From: Helianthus annuus
Lineage: Eukaryota > Streptophyta > Magnoliopsida > Asterales > Asteraceae
NCBI RefSeq assembly: GCF_002127325.2
Contig: NC_035441.2
Location: 151,258,624-151,322,623, forward strand
DNA length: 64,000 nucleotides
Reading direction: 5' to 3'
Shown here piece after piece: positions 11,213 to 22,500 of this stretch. The translations under genes and the position numbers were made by a program. Numbering within the stretch: position 1 is the stretch's first letter; each line of letters begins with the position of its first letter. The notes under the pieces are model-generated. The model made no database searches and was not told where the DNA came from. It saw nothing but the letters and a program-made list of their open reading frames with translations.

Positions 11213-11399
11213 ATGATTCAACCACCCGATCAACGTGTTCTTCAGCTTTTTTCGAAGAAAACCCAGTTTAATTTCATTCAAAATCTCGTTTTTTCTGGTG
11301 ATTTCGAAGATAATCACTTGATTTGTTCGATTCAATCGCTGATAAGTGTTTCTATCATTCAAATTTCGTCAATTGATGAAGAAACCGACTTCGATCCAT
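11213..11399 (+). pseudogene. Short exon remnant, possibly of FAR1-type transposase
   Basis: An ATG at 11213 opens MIQPPDQRVLQLFSKK and runs to SSIDEETDFDP before a donor-like GTAAGA at 11400. The preceding 150 bp is CT-rich like a 5' UTR. The DEET..DP tail resembles the N-terminal leader of FAR1/FRS-type MULE transposases, from memory; there is no DNA-binding or catalytic domain downstream, only the GC patch and minisatellite. Assignment is weak. Confidence 0.3.
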
Positions 11400-11465
11400 G
11401 TAAGAAATTCTTTAATTTCATTTTCACGATCTGGGTTTTTATTTAGTCTTGCGTTTTACGATCTT

Positions 11466-11527
11466 GGCGGAGGTCCGGGGGCGGCAGCCCCTGGTGGGGT
11501 CCAAGGGGCAGAGCCCCTGGCTGGGGT
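11466..11527. repeat. GC-rich patch of GGGGxxGCAGCCCC type
   Basis: An island of strong GC content within AT-rich DNA, made of GGGGGCGGCAGCCCC and GGGGCAGAGCCCC inverted units, each able to fold into a short hairpin. Similar snippets are scattered in many plant genomes. Confidence 0.6.
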
Positions 11528-11662
11528 TGATTAAATTGTTGTACTAAAAACGCATCAGAAAAATTAATTTTCTAGAAATTGGCTCATTTCGAAGACAGTA
11601 ATTCGTAGACAATTCAGACAGTTCACAGACAATTCAAAAACAGTTCACAAACAGTTTTATGT

Positions 11663-12215
11663 GTCCATTGCGTTTTAGAAATAAGAGAGTTTTATGTGTT
11701 TTCCGGCTATTGCGTTTTAGAAAAAACACATTTTTAAGTATCTTTAGTCATTGCGTTTTAGGTAAAACACATTTTTGAAGTGTTTTTAGTCATTGCGTTT
11801 TAGGTAAAACACATTTTTAGGTGTTTTCAGTCCATTGCGTTTTACAGAGAACATTTTCTTTTGTTTTTTTAGGTCATTGCGTTTTAGAAATGAGACATTT
11901 TTAAGTGTTTTCTGGCATTGCGTTTTACAAATAAAACATTTCTTTGTGTTTTCTGGCCATTGCGTTTTACAAATAAGAAATTTCTTTGTGTTTTTTGTGC
12001 ATTGCGTTTTAGGTAAAACACTTTTTTATGTGTTTTCAATCCATTGCGTTTTAGAAATAAGACATTTCTTTGTGTTTTCTGGCCATTGCGTTTTACAAAT
12101 AAGTCATTTCTTTGTGTTTTTGGTGCATTGCGTTTTAGAAAAATGTCATTTTTTAGGTTTTTTTTTTTCATTGCGTTTTACGTAACTGGTGGTTTTTCTA
12201 TTGCGTTTTACACAA
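11663..12215 (+). repeat. 42-bp minisatellite, about 14 copies
   Basis: The core CATTGCGTTTTA recurs at about 11667, 11710, 11751, 11793, 11833, 11875, 11917, 11959, 12001, 12043, 12086, 12127, 12169 and 12199, mostly 40-43 bp apart. Each unit continues as [AG]AAATAA[GA]ACATTT...TGTGTTTTCxG. Because 42 is divisible by three, both strands show long repetitive open frames; these are by-products of the repeat. Confidence 0.9.
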
Positions 12216-12623
12216 CTGGGTTTAATTTTTTTTTTTAAAATATAGCAATAGTATACTCGTTTTAAAGATAAAAAACGCTCTTTTTTGTGCAATTTTTATA
12301 AAAAAAAATAATGTCGTATGAAAGAGTTATTAACATTTAAAAAATGGAGGGGAATTGGAGGAGAGAGAAACTATTGGCTTGGATTGACTAGAATGCCCTT
12401 GAACAAACTCACGCGCCTCTTGTCTTCCTTTCAATTTCCCTGATTTAATCTTAGCACTTGATTAACTTAATGGATGGTCAAGATCACTTCCTAGCCTTCC
12501 TAGCCCTAGTAATCTAACATGCACCATACATATTTCTGAATATATTTGGTTTTAATTTGTTATTGATAAAAAGTATTATTTGTATTATGACAAACGTAAA
12601 ATAAAAATTGAAGCAAAATAATT

Positions 12624-13375
12624 AGTAAACTGCCAAAATAGTCTATGAGGTTTGGTCAATTTTGTCACTTTAATGCAAAACTCAAATATTTTGAATCTGA
12701 GTTCTTGTGGTTTCAATTTTGTTGTCATTTTCATCCAAAAGAAAAAACTTGTCAGATTTTCAGTTAATATCCAGTTTTTTTTTTTTTTTTTTTTTTTTTT
12801 TGTCTTTTTCCTCCGTTTTAATGAAGGGGCAAAATGGTCAGATTTTTTTTTAATTTATTATATCACTCAATTAATTATACCCAGTAAAATCCCACAAATA
12901 GCAAAGTTATTGGTAGGGTCTGGAGAGGGTGGGATGTAGGCACACCTTACCTCTACCCCTAGGGATGATTCCAGTGAGACACTCGGCTCTAAAACACACA
13001 GGAAAGAAATAAATAGAACAGGAGGTGTATGTGTGTATGAAGCTATCAATATAACATGAGTGGTGAAAGAGTGTATGGAAAACAAGACACATATAACAAC
13101 ACAAACAGCCTATACACATATAGTTACATATCTACGACCATACACTACAACTAAAAACACAATTGTAATAAAACCTTAAAAGAGCATTGCCCTTCATTAA
13201 AAGCAAGGGAAAAGATAGAAAAACTAGATATTAACTAGAAAAATCTTACCAGAGTTTGATTTTGGATGAAAATGACAACAAAATTGAAACCACGGGGACA
13301 CAAATTCAAAAGATTTAATTTCGAACTAATGTAACAAAAGTGAACAAATCTCAGGAAAATATTCACAATTTACTC
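12624..13375. mobile_element. TIR element, Mutator-like, 752 bp
   Basis: Long inverted repeats include TGGTTTCAATTTTGTTGTCA near 12708 and its reverse complement near 13275. The ends read AGTAAACTG and, inverted, GAGTAAATTG. The 10-bp repeat CAAAATAATT flanks it at 12614-12623 and 13376-13385. The interior is non-coding and holds a 27-base T run (12775-12801) and a SINE-like fragment. Confidence 0.7.
12911..12995 (+). mobile_element. SINE-like fragment (TS/Au type)
   Basis: TGGTAGGGTCTGGAGAGGGT, GGATGTAGGCACACCTTACC and TCTACCCC followed by GAGACACTCGGCTCTAAA match the 3' consensus I recall for TS/Au-type plant SINEs. No tRNA-like head or poly(A)/poly(T) tail pairs with it, so this is only a fragment nested in the TIR element. 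Confidence 0.45.
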
Positions 13376-13385
13376 CAAAATAATT

Positions 13386-14093
13386 GTTGCTTATTATGTC
13401 GGCATGCACGTGAAGGTGATTAAGTATCACGTGAGTTTGGGAATGGGAATATACATATAGTAGTTGCAGGTTAAATTCTTGTGAAATCTCTCATTTTGAT
13501 CTGTTCTTGGGATTCACCTTCCAAATTTGAATTATATGACCGACATTTTCATTTCTCTCGCCATTTTTTTATAAAACTTTCAAAAGATTTATTAACCTTC
13601 AAAATAACTAACTAGATAAAACTAAGATAGGATGCCATGTTCCCTGTGTAAAACGTATTACTGGTTCCTCTTAAAAGAATAACTTATGTTACAAATTCGA
13701 TCTTAAAAGAGTAACTTATGTTACAAATGCGAAATAATGTGTTATAGTATCGAATACTTGATTTTTATGTGTTTTATACATATTCGACACTGTGGTGACA
13801 CCGACTCATCAAACATCTTCAAAGATTGACAAGTTAACGATGAAAAGTTCCAGAATCCGCTATTGATATATCTCTTCACCTCCAAGATATATAGTTATCC
13901 ACCGTACAAAACGACCTTAGCATTCCCATGTGTGCCATTATTGATCTTTCAAAGTTACTTATTTCTGATATTACATAATAAGGTGATTACATGTGTACAA
14001 TCAATTATTTATAGTGGTGTGAATGGTTGTTTTAAGAACCATAAAAAGAGGACACCTGGTTAACTCAAACTCGCAAGTCAAACCACAAATTTA
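13386..14093. other. AT-rich DNA, no gene
   Basis: No supported coding sequence. The phrase TCTTAAAAGA.TAACTTATGTTACAAAT is repeated at about 13668 and 13703. Nothing else stands out. Confidence 0.5.
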
Positions 14094-14101
14094 GGAAAAT
14101 A

Positions 14102-14178
14102 AAATAGGGATGAAAAAAAGGTGATCTTGGTTCGATCCCTATGCCTAGGTTAGATAACCTACATCTGATCAGTTCTTA

Positions 14179-14212
<34 letters not shown>
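14102..14212 (+). mobile_element. Short SINE-like insertion with poly(A) tail
   Basis: A Pol III B-box-like GGTTCGATCCC lies at 14129-14139, followed by about 40 bp and an A29 run (14182-14210). GGAAAATA occurs just before (14094-14101) and just after (14213-14220), consistent with a target duplication. The A box is not evident, so it is probably 5'-truncated. Confidence 0.5.
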
Positions 14213-14213
14213 G

Positions 14214-14573
14214 GAAAATACTTTATCTCAATTATGCTAAACATTATTTGCACAAATTTGAATCAAGGATATCTCCTCTACGAGATATATGTAGATATAT
14301 GTGTCTCTATCAGATAGGCTAATCTGAGTTAATATCAGTTGGTACTTGTTTGCGTATTTTTATTTATCAAGTTACAAATATACTTAAGAAATAATCAAAA
14401 CACCTATATAAATATTACACATGCATGTTGTACTAAACAAATAATCTTTGTAGGAGTTAGTTTACGGTAATGGTTTGATATTCATTGGAGAACACTAAAA
14501 AAGTGAGGAACAGTGGGGCACCGTTTCAAATGAACTCCGATTGGACTCATTATAGCGGCGTTGGAACCGGCTC
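14214..14573. other. AT-rich DNA, no gene
   Basis: Contains a GAGATATATGTAGATATATGTGTCTC partial palindrome region (about 14282-14308), otherwise nothing recognisable. Confidence 0.4.
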
Positions 14574-14645
14574 CACTACAAGAAATTTGACCATTAGCGA
14601 CGACCCCTTTACCGACGACATCAAAGAAATCGTCGGTAAAAGCCC
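14574..14645. mobile_element. CACTA transposon terminus
   Basis: CACTACAAGAAATTTGACC at 14574 is the classic plant CACTA terminal sequence. It is followed by subterminal motifs in both orientations (ACCGACGAC at about 14610, CGTCGGTAAA at about 14631). The matching opposite end (TTTCTTGTAGTG) was not found downstream, so the element is either truncated or interrupted. Gene fragments at 15650-17040 could be its cargo. Confidence 0.6.
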
Positions 14646-15109
14646 AATCCGCGTCCAGTCTTTAAAACAAATATCTGACCGTTGATCTTGTGTGCAATCT
14701 AACGGTCCATGTTTTATTGTAGCTTTAGGTGAAGAAAACCAAGGGCGGGCAAACCACTCACTCATTCCCTCCAACTCAATCCACCAGCCTTCCCCCAAAT
14801 CCCACGACGCAGCCGGAGTCATCTCACCTCCTCAACCGCTTGCTCGCTGCACCACGTCTGCTGCACCAGGTACTTCCCCAAACCCTAGACTGACACCGCA
14901 CACTACGCCGGACCACCTCCTCTGTGCCGCTGCATACCTCGCCGAACCACCTCTTACGCCGGACGACCAGGTACTCTTGTTGTTCTTGATAGTCTCTAAT
15001 TTGTATTATCTTTACAGATTTGTTGAGTTAAAATGTCAAATTTCTTTTAAATGTAGTATAGCAAGATATTATGTTGTTGTTGTGTTGTTCTTGAGTTAAA
15101 TTAGAGGTT

Positions 15110-15371
15110 AATTTATGCATTTTTTTAATAAATAGGTTTAGAAAGTTGTTGAAGTTAGAGGTGCACAAATCGGGTTAGGGTTTGTAACCGAACCGGGTTC
15201 AAACTAGTTGGATTGAAGCTTAAAAAAGTCAAACCGGGTTAATTTATGCATTTTTTTAATAAATAGGTTTAGAAAGTTGTTGAAGTTAGAGGTGCACAAA
15301 TCGGGTTAGGGTTTGTAACCGAACCGGGTTCAAACTAGTTGGATTGAAGCTTAAAAAAGTCAAACCGGGTT
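15110..15371 (+). repeat. 131-bp perfect-looking tandem duplication
   Basis: The block starting AATTTATGCATTTTTTTAAT at 15110 is repeated from 15241 with no difference seen by eye. Both copies include ACCGAACCGGGTTCAAACTAG. It may be a recent event or an assembly artefact. Confidence 0.85.
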
Positions 15372-16948
15372 GAGAGTGAAACTTAGTTGGATTCAGCCCG
15401 TGTTAGTGGTTTGTAAAACTGAACCCTATGAAACCAGTTCGGGTTAGACCATGCCCATCAAACAATCCTGGGTGTGTTTCGAGTAACCTGAAATCGTGGT
15501 CTTTTGCGTTCCCTTGGAGGGTTCTGGACAAGTCTTTGGGTAATGCACTCCAGGTGTTTGATGTTTTGTCAATTTTTGGGTTTTTATGTTGACTTTAATA
15601 TAATTAATTATAATGTGTTTGGTGTTTTTGTTTTGTGAATGTTTATTGCAGCAATTGCAGGAAGCAGTCCTTGAAGAGTTGAAGCTCAGAAGAATGCCAA
15701 AATTGAGGTAGTGAAAGACACACCTGACGGTAATTTACTTATTTTGATATCTCTTTTTTCTAATATAATGTCAAGGTGTCATGAGGAAATTTACCATACT
15801 TCAGGTTTGTATATCTCTTTTTTCTAATATAATGGCCAAGTTTGTAAAGTCTTTTTTGTTACTGCACATGTGATTTCTTACTTCTATGCACTTCTTATTC
15901 ACATATTTGCCATATACCTGCCCCTCGGCCTGCGTATGACCTCATCGTAGAACATGCATCTTCTGAAATGGTTTGTTCACCTTTTCTTCTCGTCTCCTAT
16001 GACCATATATATAAATATATAAGTACACACAATTGTCATCTAACTGGTTATTTTACATTCATATGCTTTGAAACCTCTTTTCAGTTGCTAGAAATGTCAA
16101 AATGAGCGGTTCGAGTGGGTGTCAAACATGTAACTTTTTGAGTATGGGTTACAAGTCATGCCTGGTCTGGCTAACTAAACACTTTTTTTGTCCATTTCTT
16201 TTCACTTTTCAAAAGTTCATGTGTTAATTATGATACGAAAACTATTGTTCCTCTATAGATTTGAATATGATTGATGAATTTGTACATGAATTTGTTCAGG
16301 TAGTTTAAGACTTTAAGTATACCTGGTTGAATAACATATCTTGCTCATTGAGTTATACGAGCACAAAAAGGATTCCATTTGAATGAAAGAAGATCAACCA
16401 TCTTGATATTTTCACTGGCCATGTTACCATTGTTTTCATCTCCAAAGATCTTTCCGTTAATTATGTCTGACCGCTGACTCATTGCAGAGATTTTGTACGG
16501 TGAAGCCTTACCCAAAAGAGATGAAATGTGACGTTGAGGTATGCAATATGACAATAACATTATTTTATTTTTTTGCAATAGAGGTGTATTTATTAGCCTT
16601 GTTTCAAAAATGCAAAACTATTTCCAGTTTGCCCCATTATAAATACAACACTATCCATTTCAAGAAGGGTTATCATGGTGTTAAAATGTTAGGGATTATA
16701 ACTTTCAAAAGTTTGTAAGTACATCAATACTAACAGCCATAATCTGTCTACTCTTATTATACAACAGATCAAAATGAGTCACTCTTGTGTAACTGCTAAC
16801 TTAAAACGTGTCCAAATAGGCTGGTTTATTTTATTGCTGGCAAATGATGTCTTTTATTGTTGTCAAGGATAGTGAATTAATATCTTGAATCCATAGATGA
16901 CTTGCAACCCTGCTGATCAGACTATATGTGTGTTTATATTATTGACAG
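15372..16948 (+). other. Non-coding DNA with isolated exon-like pieces
   Basis: No continuous gene. Two short pieces look like spliced exons: about 15652-15730 (between TTGCAG and a GTAATT, containing NAKIEVVKDTPDG in one frame) and about 16488-16537 (CATTGCAG to GTATGC, frame RFCTVKPYPKEMKCDVE). I do not recognise the proteins. They may be captured fragments associated with the CACTA terminus upstream. Confidence 0.3.
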
Positions 16949-17040
16949 GTACAGACACGACAACGGCCACTCTAACATGGGCTTTAGCTTTACTAGTCAA
17001 CCACCCTGTGGTCTTAAAAATAGCCCAACAGAAGCTTGAA
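16949..17040 (+). pseudogene. Cytochrome P450 exon fragment (I-helix)
   Basis: After an acceptor-like ATTGACAG at 16948 the frame reads GTDTTTATLTWALALLVNHP then VVLKIAQQKLE. This is the start of the P450 I-helix oxygen-binding region ([AG]-G-x-D-T-T) followed by the J-helix linker, most like CYP82/CYP81-type enzymes. The heme-binding and K-helix regions do not follow: the exon runs directly into a telomere-like repeat. It is a fragment only. Confidence 0.7.
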
Positions 17041-17297
17041 AACCCTAACTAGGATCTCTTAACCCTAATCCCTAAATCATAACCCTTAAACCTTAAATAT
17101 ATTAGGGTTTGGCTTTTAGGGTTTAGCTTTAGGGTTTAGGGTTTAGCTTTAGGTTTAACCTTTAGGGTTTAGCTTTTAGGGTTTATAGTTTAGATTTTAC
17201 GGTTTAGCTTAGGTTTTAGCCTTATTTTTTAGCTTTAGGGTTTAGAGTTTAGGAGTTAGAATTTAGGGTTTAGGGTTAAGAGATCCTAGTTAGGGTT
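17041..17297. repeat. Telomere-like array bounded by 28-bp perfect inverted repeats
   Basis: The first 28 bp (AACCCTAACTAGGATCTCTT, then AACCCTAA) reappear as an exact reverse complement at 17270-17297. Between them is a degenerate TTTAGGG/TTTAGCTTTAGGG array on the + strand, while the left arm carries CCCTAA units, so the array switches polarity at about 17100. It directly abuts the P450 fragment. Confidence 0.85.
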
Positions 17298-18573
17298 AGA
17301 CGAGCGATAAATCATATAAGTCATAACATTAAAGAGTCTTCTGAAAAGAAAATAAACGGCGTTTTGATTATTTAGATTGAGTTCTTTTAACGTAAACTAA
17401 TAGGTGAAACTCACGCGTTGAGGCGAGGATATTAGAGTACGTAAGCCTTTGTTTTGACAACTAAACAAAATAAAATACAATGGTTTTATTACACAAAAGT
17501 TTTATGTTGTAACTCAAAAAATAAAGTCATATTTTATATCGATCGAAGATCATAAAAACCATTAATGATACTGATACCGGTAACACGGATACTGGTAACG
17601 ATGTTGTTCGGTCAATACCAACTCGGTTCATCATCGTACCTCTATTTCATATACATGTCCAATTTCAACAAAACTTATATCCGAATGTCAAGAAAATATA
17701 TTTAGGCAACGACGCATTTAGTGGGGATTAAAATTTGTAAGGCTTGGTTTCGAAAACTACAAAAAAAAAAAAGTTTATTTACAATAATTTTATTAAACAA
17801 AAGTTGTATGATGTAACCCAGAAATTAAAGTTGTGTTTTATATCAATTGAAAACCATAAAAACTTAACGGATACTGATACCAGTACAAAAATTGTTTTGT
17901 CAGTTGTGGCTTGGTTCATCACCATGTCGCTAGTTCGAATACAACTCCGTTTTCAATAAAACTTATCTCAGAGTGTCGATTAAAAAAAATTAAACGCAAC
18001 TGCGTATTTAATAATTAAAAGAAAAATAACAAACGAAAGTTATAAGAGAAAAATAAAACTATCGGATTAAATGAGTATATTGTTTATAGTATAAGAGTGA
18101 AATTATAACTTAAAAATATATCAGATTGTTGAGAAAAAAATGAAATATAGCCGCGTATTTAGTTATTATAAAAAAAGCTAAAAGTTATAAGAAGAAAATA
18201 AAATTATCGGGTTAAAGACGTATATTATTTAATGTATAAGGGTGAAATTGAAAAAAAAACTAAAAACTAAAAAATGAAGTCACTATTTACCAAACTTGCA
18301 AATTTATGTTTACTTAACTAATAATTAATAATAATTAATTAATAATAATTAATAATAATAATTAATTAATAAATAAATAAATAAATAAATAAATACACAA
18401 CCTTTGTTACGCATGTTATACGCACAATACATCTAGTTTAAAAAAACTGACTTTTTGAAGTATAACATATTATAGAAAAATAAAAATAATAAAATGCTTG
18501 ATTTTATGATATAATCTAAAAAAATGACGTAAAAAATAGATATTTATCATTTAAAGTTAGATATTTTATGATA
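17298..18573. other. AT-rich DNA with a diverged ~300-bp repeat and microsatellite
   Basis: Two diverged copies of one block (about 17510-17720 and 17815-18010) share ATCAT/CATAAAAAC..., GATACTGATACC and TTCAACAAAACTTAT-like strings. A mixed AATT/AAT/AAAT microsatellite fills 18319-18395. No gene. Confidence 0.5.
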
Positions 18574-19561
18574 TTTCGGAGCAGATCGTCTGAAAAAGGC
18601 GAGACTTTAAACTTTAATGACTGAATTTGAGGGTTTGAAGATGCAAGATACCGGGACACTAGATGAATTTGTATCTAAGTTATCTGGCTCCAATGCTGCA
18701 ACACTTGAGGAGCAAATAATGAAACTTGTCAAGAAATTCCTTACTAGTACGCCAAGGCATTTTATTCACATTGTGGCATCTCTTGAACAAGTGTGGGATT
18801 TGAAAACAACCGGGTTCGAAAATGTGGTTGGTAGACTGAAAGCTTATGAAAGAGAATCAAGGAAGAAGAACATGCAAACGACAATTCGGGTAAGTTAATG
18901 TTTTCTAAATCTGAATCTTCTTCTAATAGCGGACGTGATTCTGGTAAGGATTGAGGTCAAAGATCCCACTCGTCACGAGGTCGTGGTCGAGATAACACCC
19001 AAAACTGTGGTAAGCAAGAAAAAAATAAAACTAGAGACAACAAAAAGCAAAAGTATAAAAAGTGAGATTTATTGGGAATAAAGTGTTTCCGGTGTGACAA
19101 ATAATGACACTTTGTTTCAAGGTGTCCGAGTCGATTCCAAATACACAAGGCGAACATGGCACAAACTCAAGAGCATAATAAAGAAGGTGTTGGAACGTTT
19201 TTCATATGAAGGTCATTCAAGAAACCATATTATTAAAGGAAGAAAAAGTGTCACTAAAGAAATTTGAAACCGTCTTTAGAGAAAAAGATGTATGGTACCA
19301 TGATAATTAGCGGGGCTAGCAATCACATGATGGGTAACTGGCAAACAAATTTTTTTAACCGATATTTATTATTTCTAGATTTGTAGAGTATCGTGATGAG
19401 TTTGGGTCAAACAACCGAATTTGGATGTAAGATAATTTTTCTAACCATGTTTGACAAAGGCGGAAAATTATTATTGTGGGTGGCTAGTTCGAAAAATCGC
19501 TTGTACAAGGTCATGTTGAAAGTGTGAACTCTTGTTTGTCTTATAACGAAGCTTGGTGACG
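18574..19561 (+). pseudogene. Decayed Ty1/copia gag and protease region
   Basis: The frame at 18617-18898 reads EFEGLKMQDTGTLDEFVSKL and VKKFLTSTPRHFIHIVASLE then GRLKAYERE, the UBN2-type gag of plant copia elements. It is followed by a broken zinc knuckle (IKCFRCDK, stop, CHF...RCPSR, about 19075-19135), a protease-site remnant (WYHDN, stop, RGASNHMMGN, about 19290-19335) in place of the family's D-[ST]-GA, and a GAG-pre-integrase remnant (ASSKNRLYKV). Several stops and frameshifts are present and the N-terminus of gag is missing. The copy is cut at 19561 by element 1 and resumes at 40607; TGACG (19557-19561 and 40607-40611) is the target duplication. Confidence 0.85.
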
Positions 19562-22500
19562 TGTCACACCCCGATTTCCACGTGTATCACCGGTGGGCCC
19601 GGTGGGGGATTACCGTGACGTAGTTGGCAACAATATAGTCAAACCACACAATATATAAATGCACAGCGGAAGCATAAAGATAAATATATTTCAACTATTG
19701 AATGTAATATCCAAGTATCACAATCGTCGAAATATAATCCACAGGGAATCAAATTAAAATGTAAATATTGTTCAACAGACGTAGGCATCTTAGGCTAGCG
19801 AGACTCTTTATTGATGCCAAGGAGACATATCCAACCTATTACGCTTAGTACCTGCATTTAATCTTTTTGGGAAAATACGTCAGTTTACACTGGTAAATAC
19901 ATTCAACCGACACTTTTGTAAAATGTTTAATAAAATTGATTTGAATGCACATGGCACAAACTCTTTATAACTTGTGATAATTTATAATTAAATCTTGTAA
20001 AAGAATTACATGTTTACTATGCGTTCGGTCGCCCGGGTCGTGCCGGGTTAAAGGTTAATAGACACGCCACAAAGCATAAAGCCGTGGCGGGAAAACCAAC
20101 GGTTATACCTTTAATAATATAGACACATTACGGGTGTACGCCTACACCCGTGTGTCAGGGTCGTGGCCATTTCGTAAAATGATGCCAAGGATATCCGGGA
20201 CATGGTCATTAAGCTCCCAAAGGCGTAAAGCCAACAAAACAAGTTTTTTAAACGGGTCACATTGTTAATACCCAACTACTAATGAGTTGGGGTTGCCCGA
20301 CCAAGCGGTATTTTAAATACCGTAACCCAAGCCCGTATAACGGAAAATAAGTTAAAAGTATTTACCTTTGCAAGTAATATCCTCAATCAAATAAATGCAA
20401 GTATCTTTTACTGGTCTCCTATTCTGGAACGAAGGTTTATAACAACCTATTAGAATCCTAACGGGTCTTTAATGTAGCCTTAGCTAGACCGGTTGTTTTC
20501 AAAGGATAATTACGGCTTAATCGCGTGAGAGGCGAAAACCGGGAATGGAATGTGATTTGGACCCAACAAGTTTGAAGACTTGTTTCATATGGGTAATATA
20601 ATCACACTCTGGATTTTGAGGTGAAAACGATAAGGTTTGACCCGTTTCGGCTAGTTTATGTAAACTAGTTACATAAACCGAACCGTGCGCGCAAAAGGCG
20701 TAACGGGTAACCGTAAGAGTCCTACACAGGTTTCCTAAGTCAATGTGCTTTAAAGAGGTTGTGGTATCAGTAGGATACCTTCCATAATGCCCGTAACGAG
20801 TTTAAATCCATTATATGCCCCGTAGGGGTATTTCGGTCATTTTTAAAGATTATAAAAGAGGTTTCTGAGTTCTACAGGAAATCTGAGTTTCCCAAACAGT
20901 TTATAAAGTCCAAAATACTTTATTTATTATTTAAAATCAGTAGCAACTGGAATCGGGTCAAAATACCTTGTAGAACTCAAGTTATGCTCGAAAAGGGTAT
21001 ATTCGGTATTTACCGAACCGATGCCATAACCGCAGGTTATGAGCAGGTTAAAAATCTTTAAAAATCTCGAAATATTATTTTACATCAGTGGGTAAAAGGT
21101 TTGGTGTCGAAATTTGGGTTTAGATAGGCGTTATGCTAATTGCGCCATTTAATTACTAAAGTTTCCGTAATTGCGCTATTTAGCATATCTCCTATTCTGG
21201 ACTTCGGATTGACGTGAAATTTTAGGGACATGATTAGAAATCAGTGACTAAGGTTATTGTCCTTTCACATGTCAAAAATTCTCGTTTTAAATTGAAAAGG
21301 GCGTTACGGTCAACTTTTAAGCATTTAACGGAAATGTGCTAAAGACTCGGACAAACAACGAACCGGTCACAGAGGGTTATACCATCATGTAACCTGGTTC
21401 TAAGAGAGTCCTAAGGCATATCTAAATCATACCATAACGGGTCAGAACTGAAGTCAAAGCAAAAGTCAAAGTTTTGCGACTTTCAGTTCCGAACCGGGTC
21501 AAAACAGTAAATGGTCGGATCAAACAAGCTTAGACCAGTTAATATACTTATTATCATGTTATATGAGTGTTAAAATAGATCACATGCCATCTACATTACT
21601 GATTATGCTTAAAATCGCAAAATAGCATTCTGTTGACTTTTTCGAGGCAAGTTTGACTCGACATTCGGACTAGTTAGAATGGGAATCAGAGGGTGCCCTT
21701 TTAGGGGTTTAATGCCCACATGATTACCAACATATAACTACTTTTGATTCGACAAACCACTGGACCATTTGTGATTTATCGTTAAGTCAACCGTTAATTA
21801 CGACAGATTGACTTCTAAGCTATAACTATGTATAAACCGAACTAAGAAAGGTTAAGGGTGCTTACCAAAGTCCTAAGCACGACTAGGGATGGCTTGGTTC
21901 TGCTTTGGAGCTCCAGAAGTCTTCACAAATGCAGTTTGAAGGTGTGAAGACAATGTTGCACATGAAGGCCTTTTTATAGTGAAAATTGGAGCACAAGATC
22001 ATCACAACTAAGTCTATAATTGCTCATGGATGATCAGCAGCTGTCCCTGAGTGCTAGGGGACGTGTAGGGGGCGCCCATGCTCTCATAATGGCATTCTAT
22101 GGCGTTTAAAATAGCAAACAGTGAACCTGTCCCCGAATTCTGCATCTGGCGGTCTAACGCGGCCCGCATTAAGGATCAGGCTACCCTTACGCGGGCCGCC
22201 TGAATCCTTATGTCAGGAACTGGATCTTCACTGCCTGCGCGGCCCGCGTAAGCTTCCTGGTTTCTTCAACGCGGCCATCCTGAGGCCTGTAATTCAAGAT
22301 TTTCAAATCTTTTGCCATTATTAGCCTGACCTTTCGGTTTCGAAGGGGTAACTTTGCGATTTGGGCCTCGATTATTTACGAATAAGGGCCTCATGACTTT
22401 TACCCGCGCCGTTAAGTCCCCGGTTAGTTTAATTACTATCCGAAAAGCCCTAACTTTCAATGTTGACGCTTTTAACCCTTTTTAACGAATTCGATCATAA

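Larger units (their letters stand above)
11020..12505. mobile_element. Probable non-autonomous MULE with minisatellite
   Basis: The left end GGCTAGAAAGGATAGGAAG and the reverse complement of the right end GGCTAGGAAGGCTAGGAAG match at 17 of 19 positions. A second inverted block, AAGGGTATTTTAGTCAATC against AAGGGCATTCTAGTCAATC, supports the pairing. A matching target-site duplication was not found, so the exact ends are uncertain. It begins only 17 bp after the TSD of the neighbouring element. Contents, in order: a leader with a short exon, a GC-rich patch, and the 42-bp minisatellite. Confidence 0.5.

Noticed and set aside
11884..12171. Minus-strand frame of 95 codons with KRN.QKTQRN repeats
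   Set aside because: Translation of the 42-bp minisatellite, whose period keeps any frame open; no evidence of expression.
16345..16718. Overlapping 77-78 codon frames on both strands
   Set aside because: No homology recognised and no splice or start context beyond one short exon-like piece.
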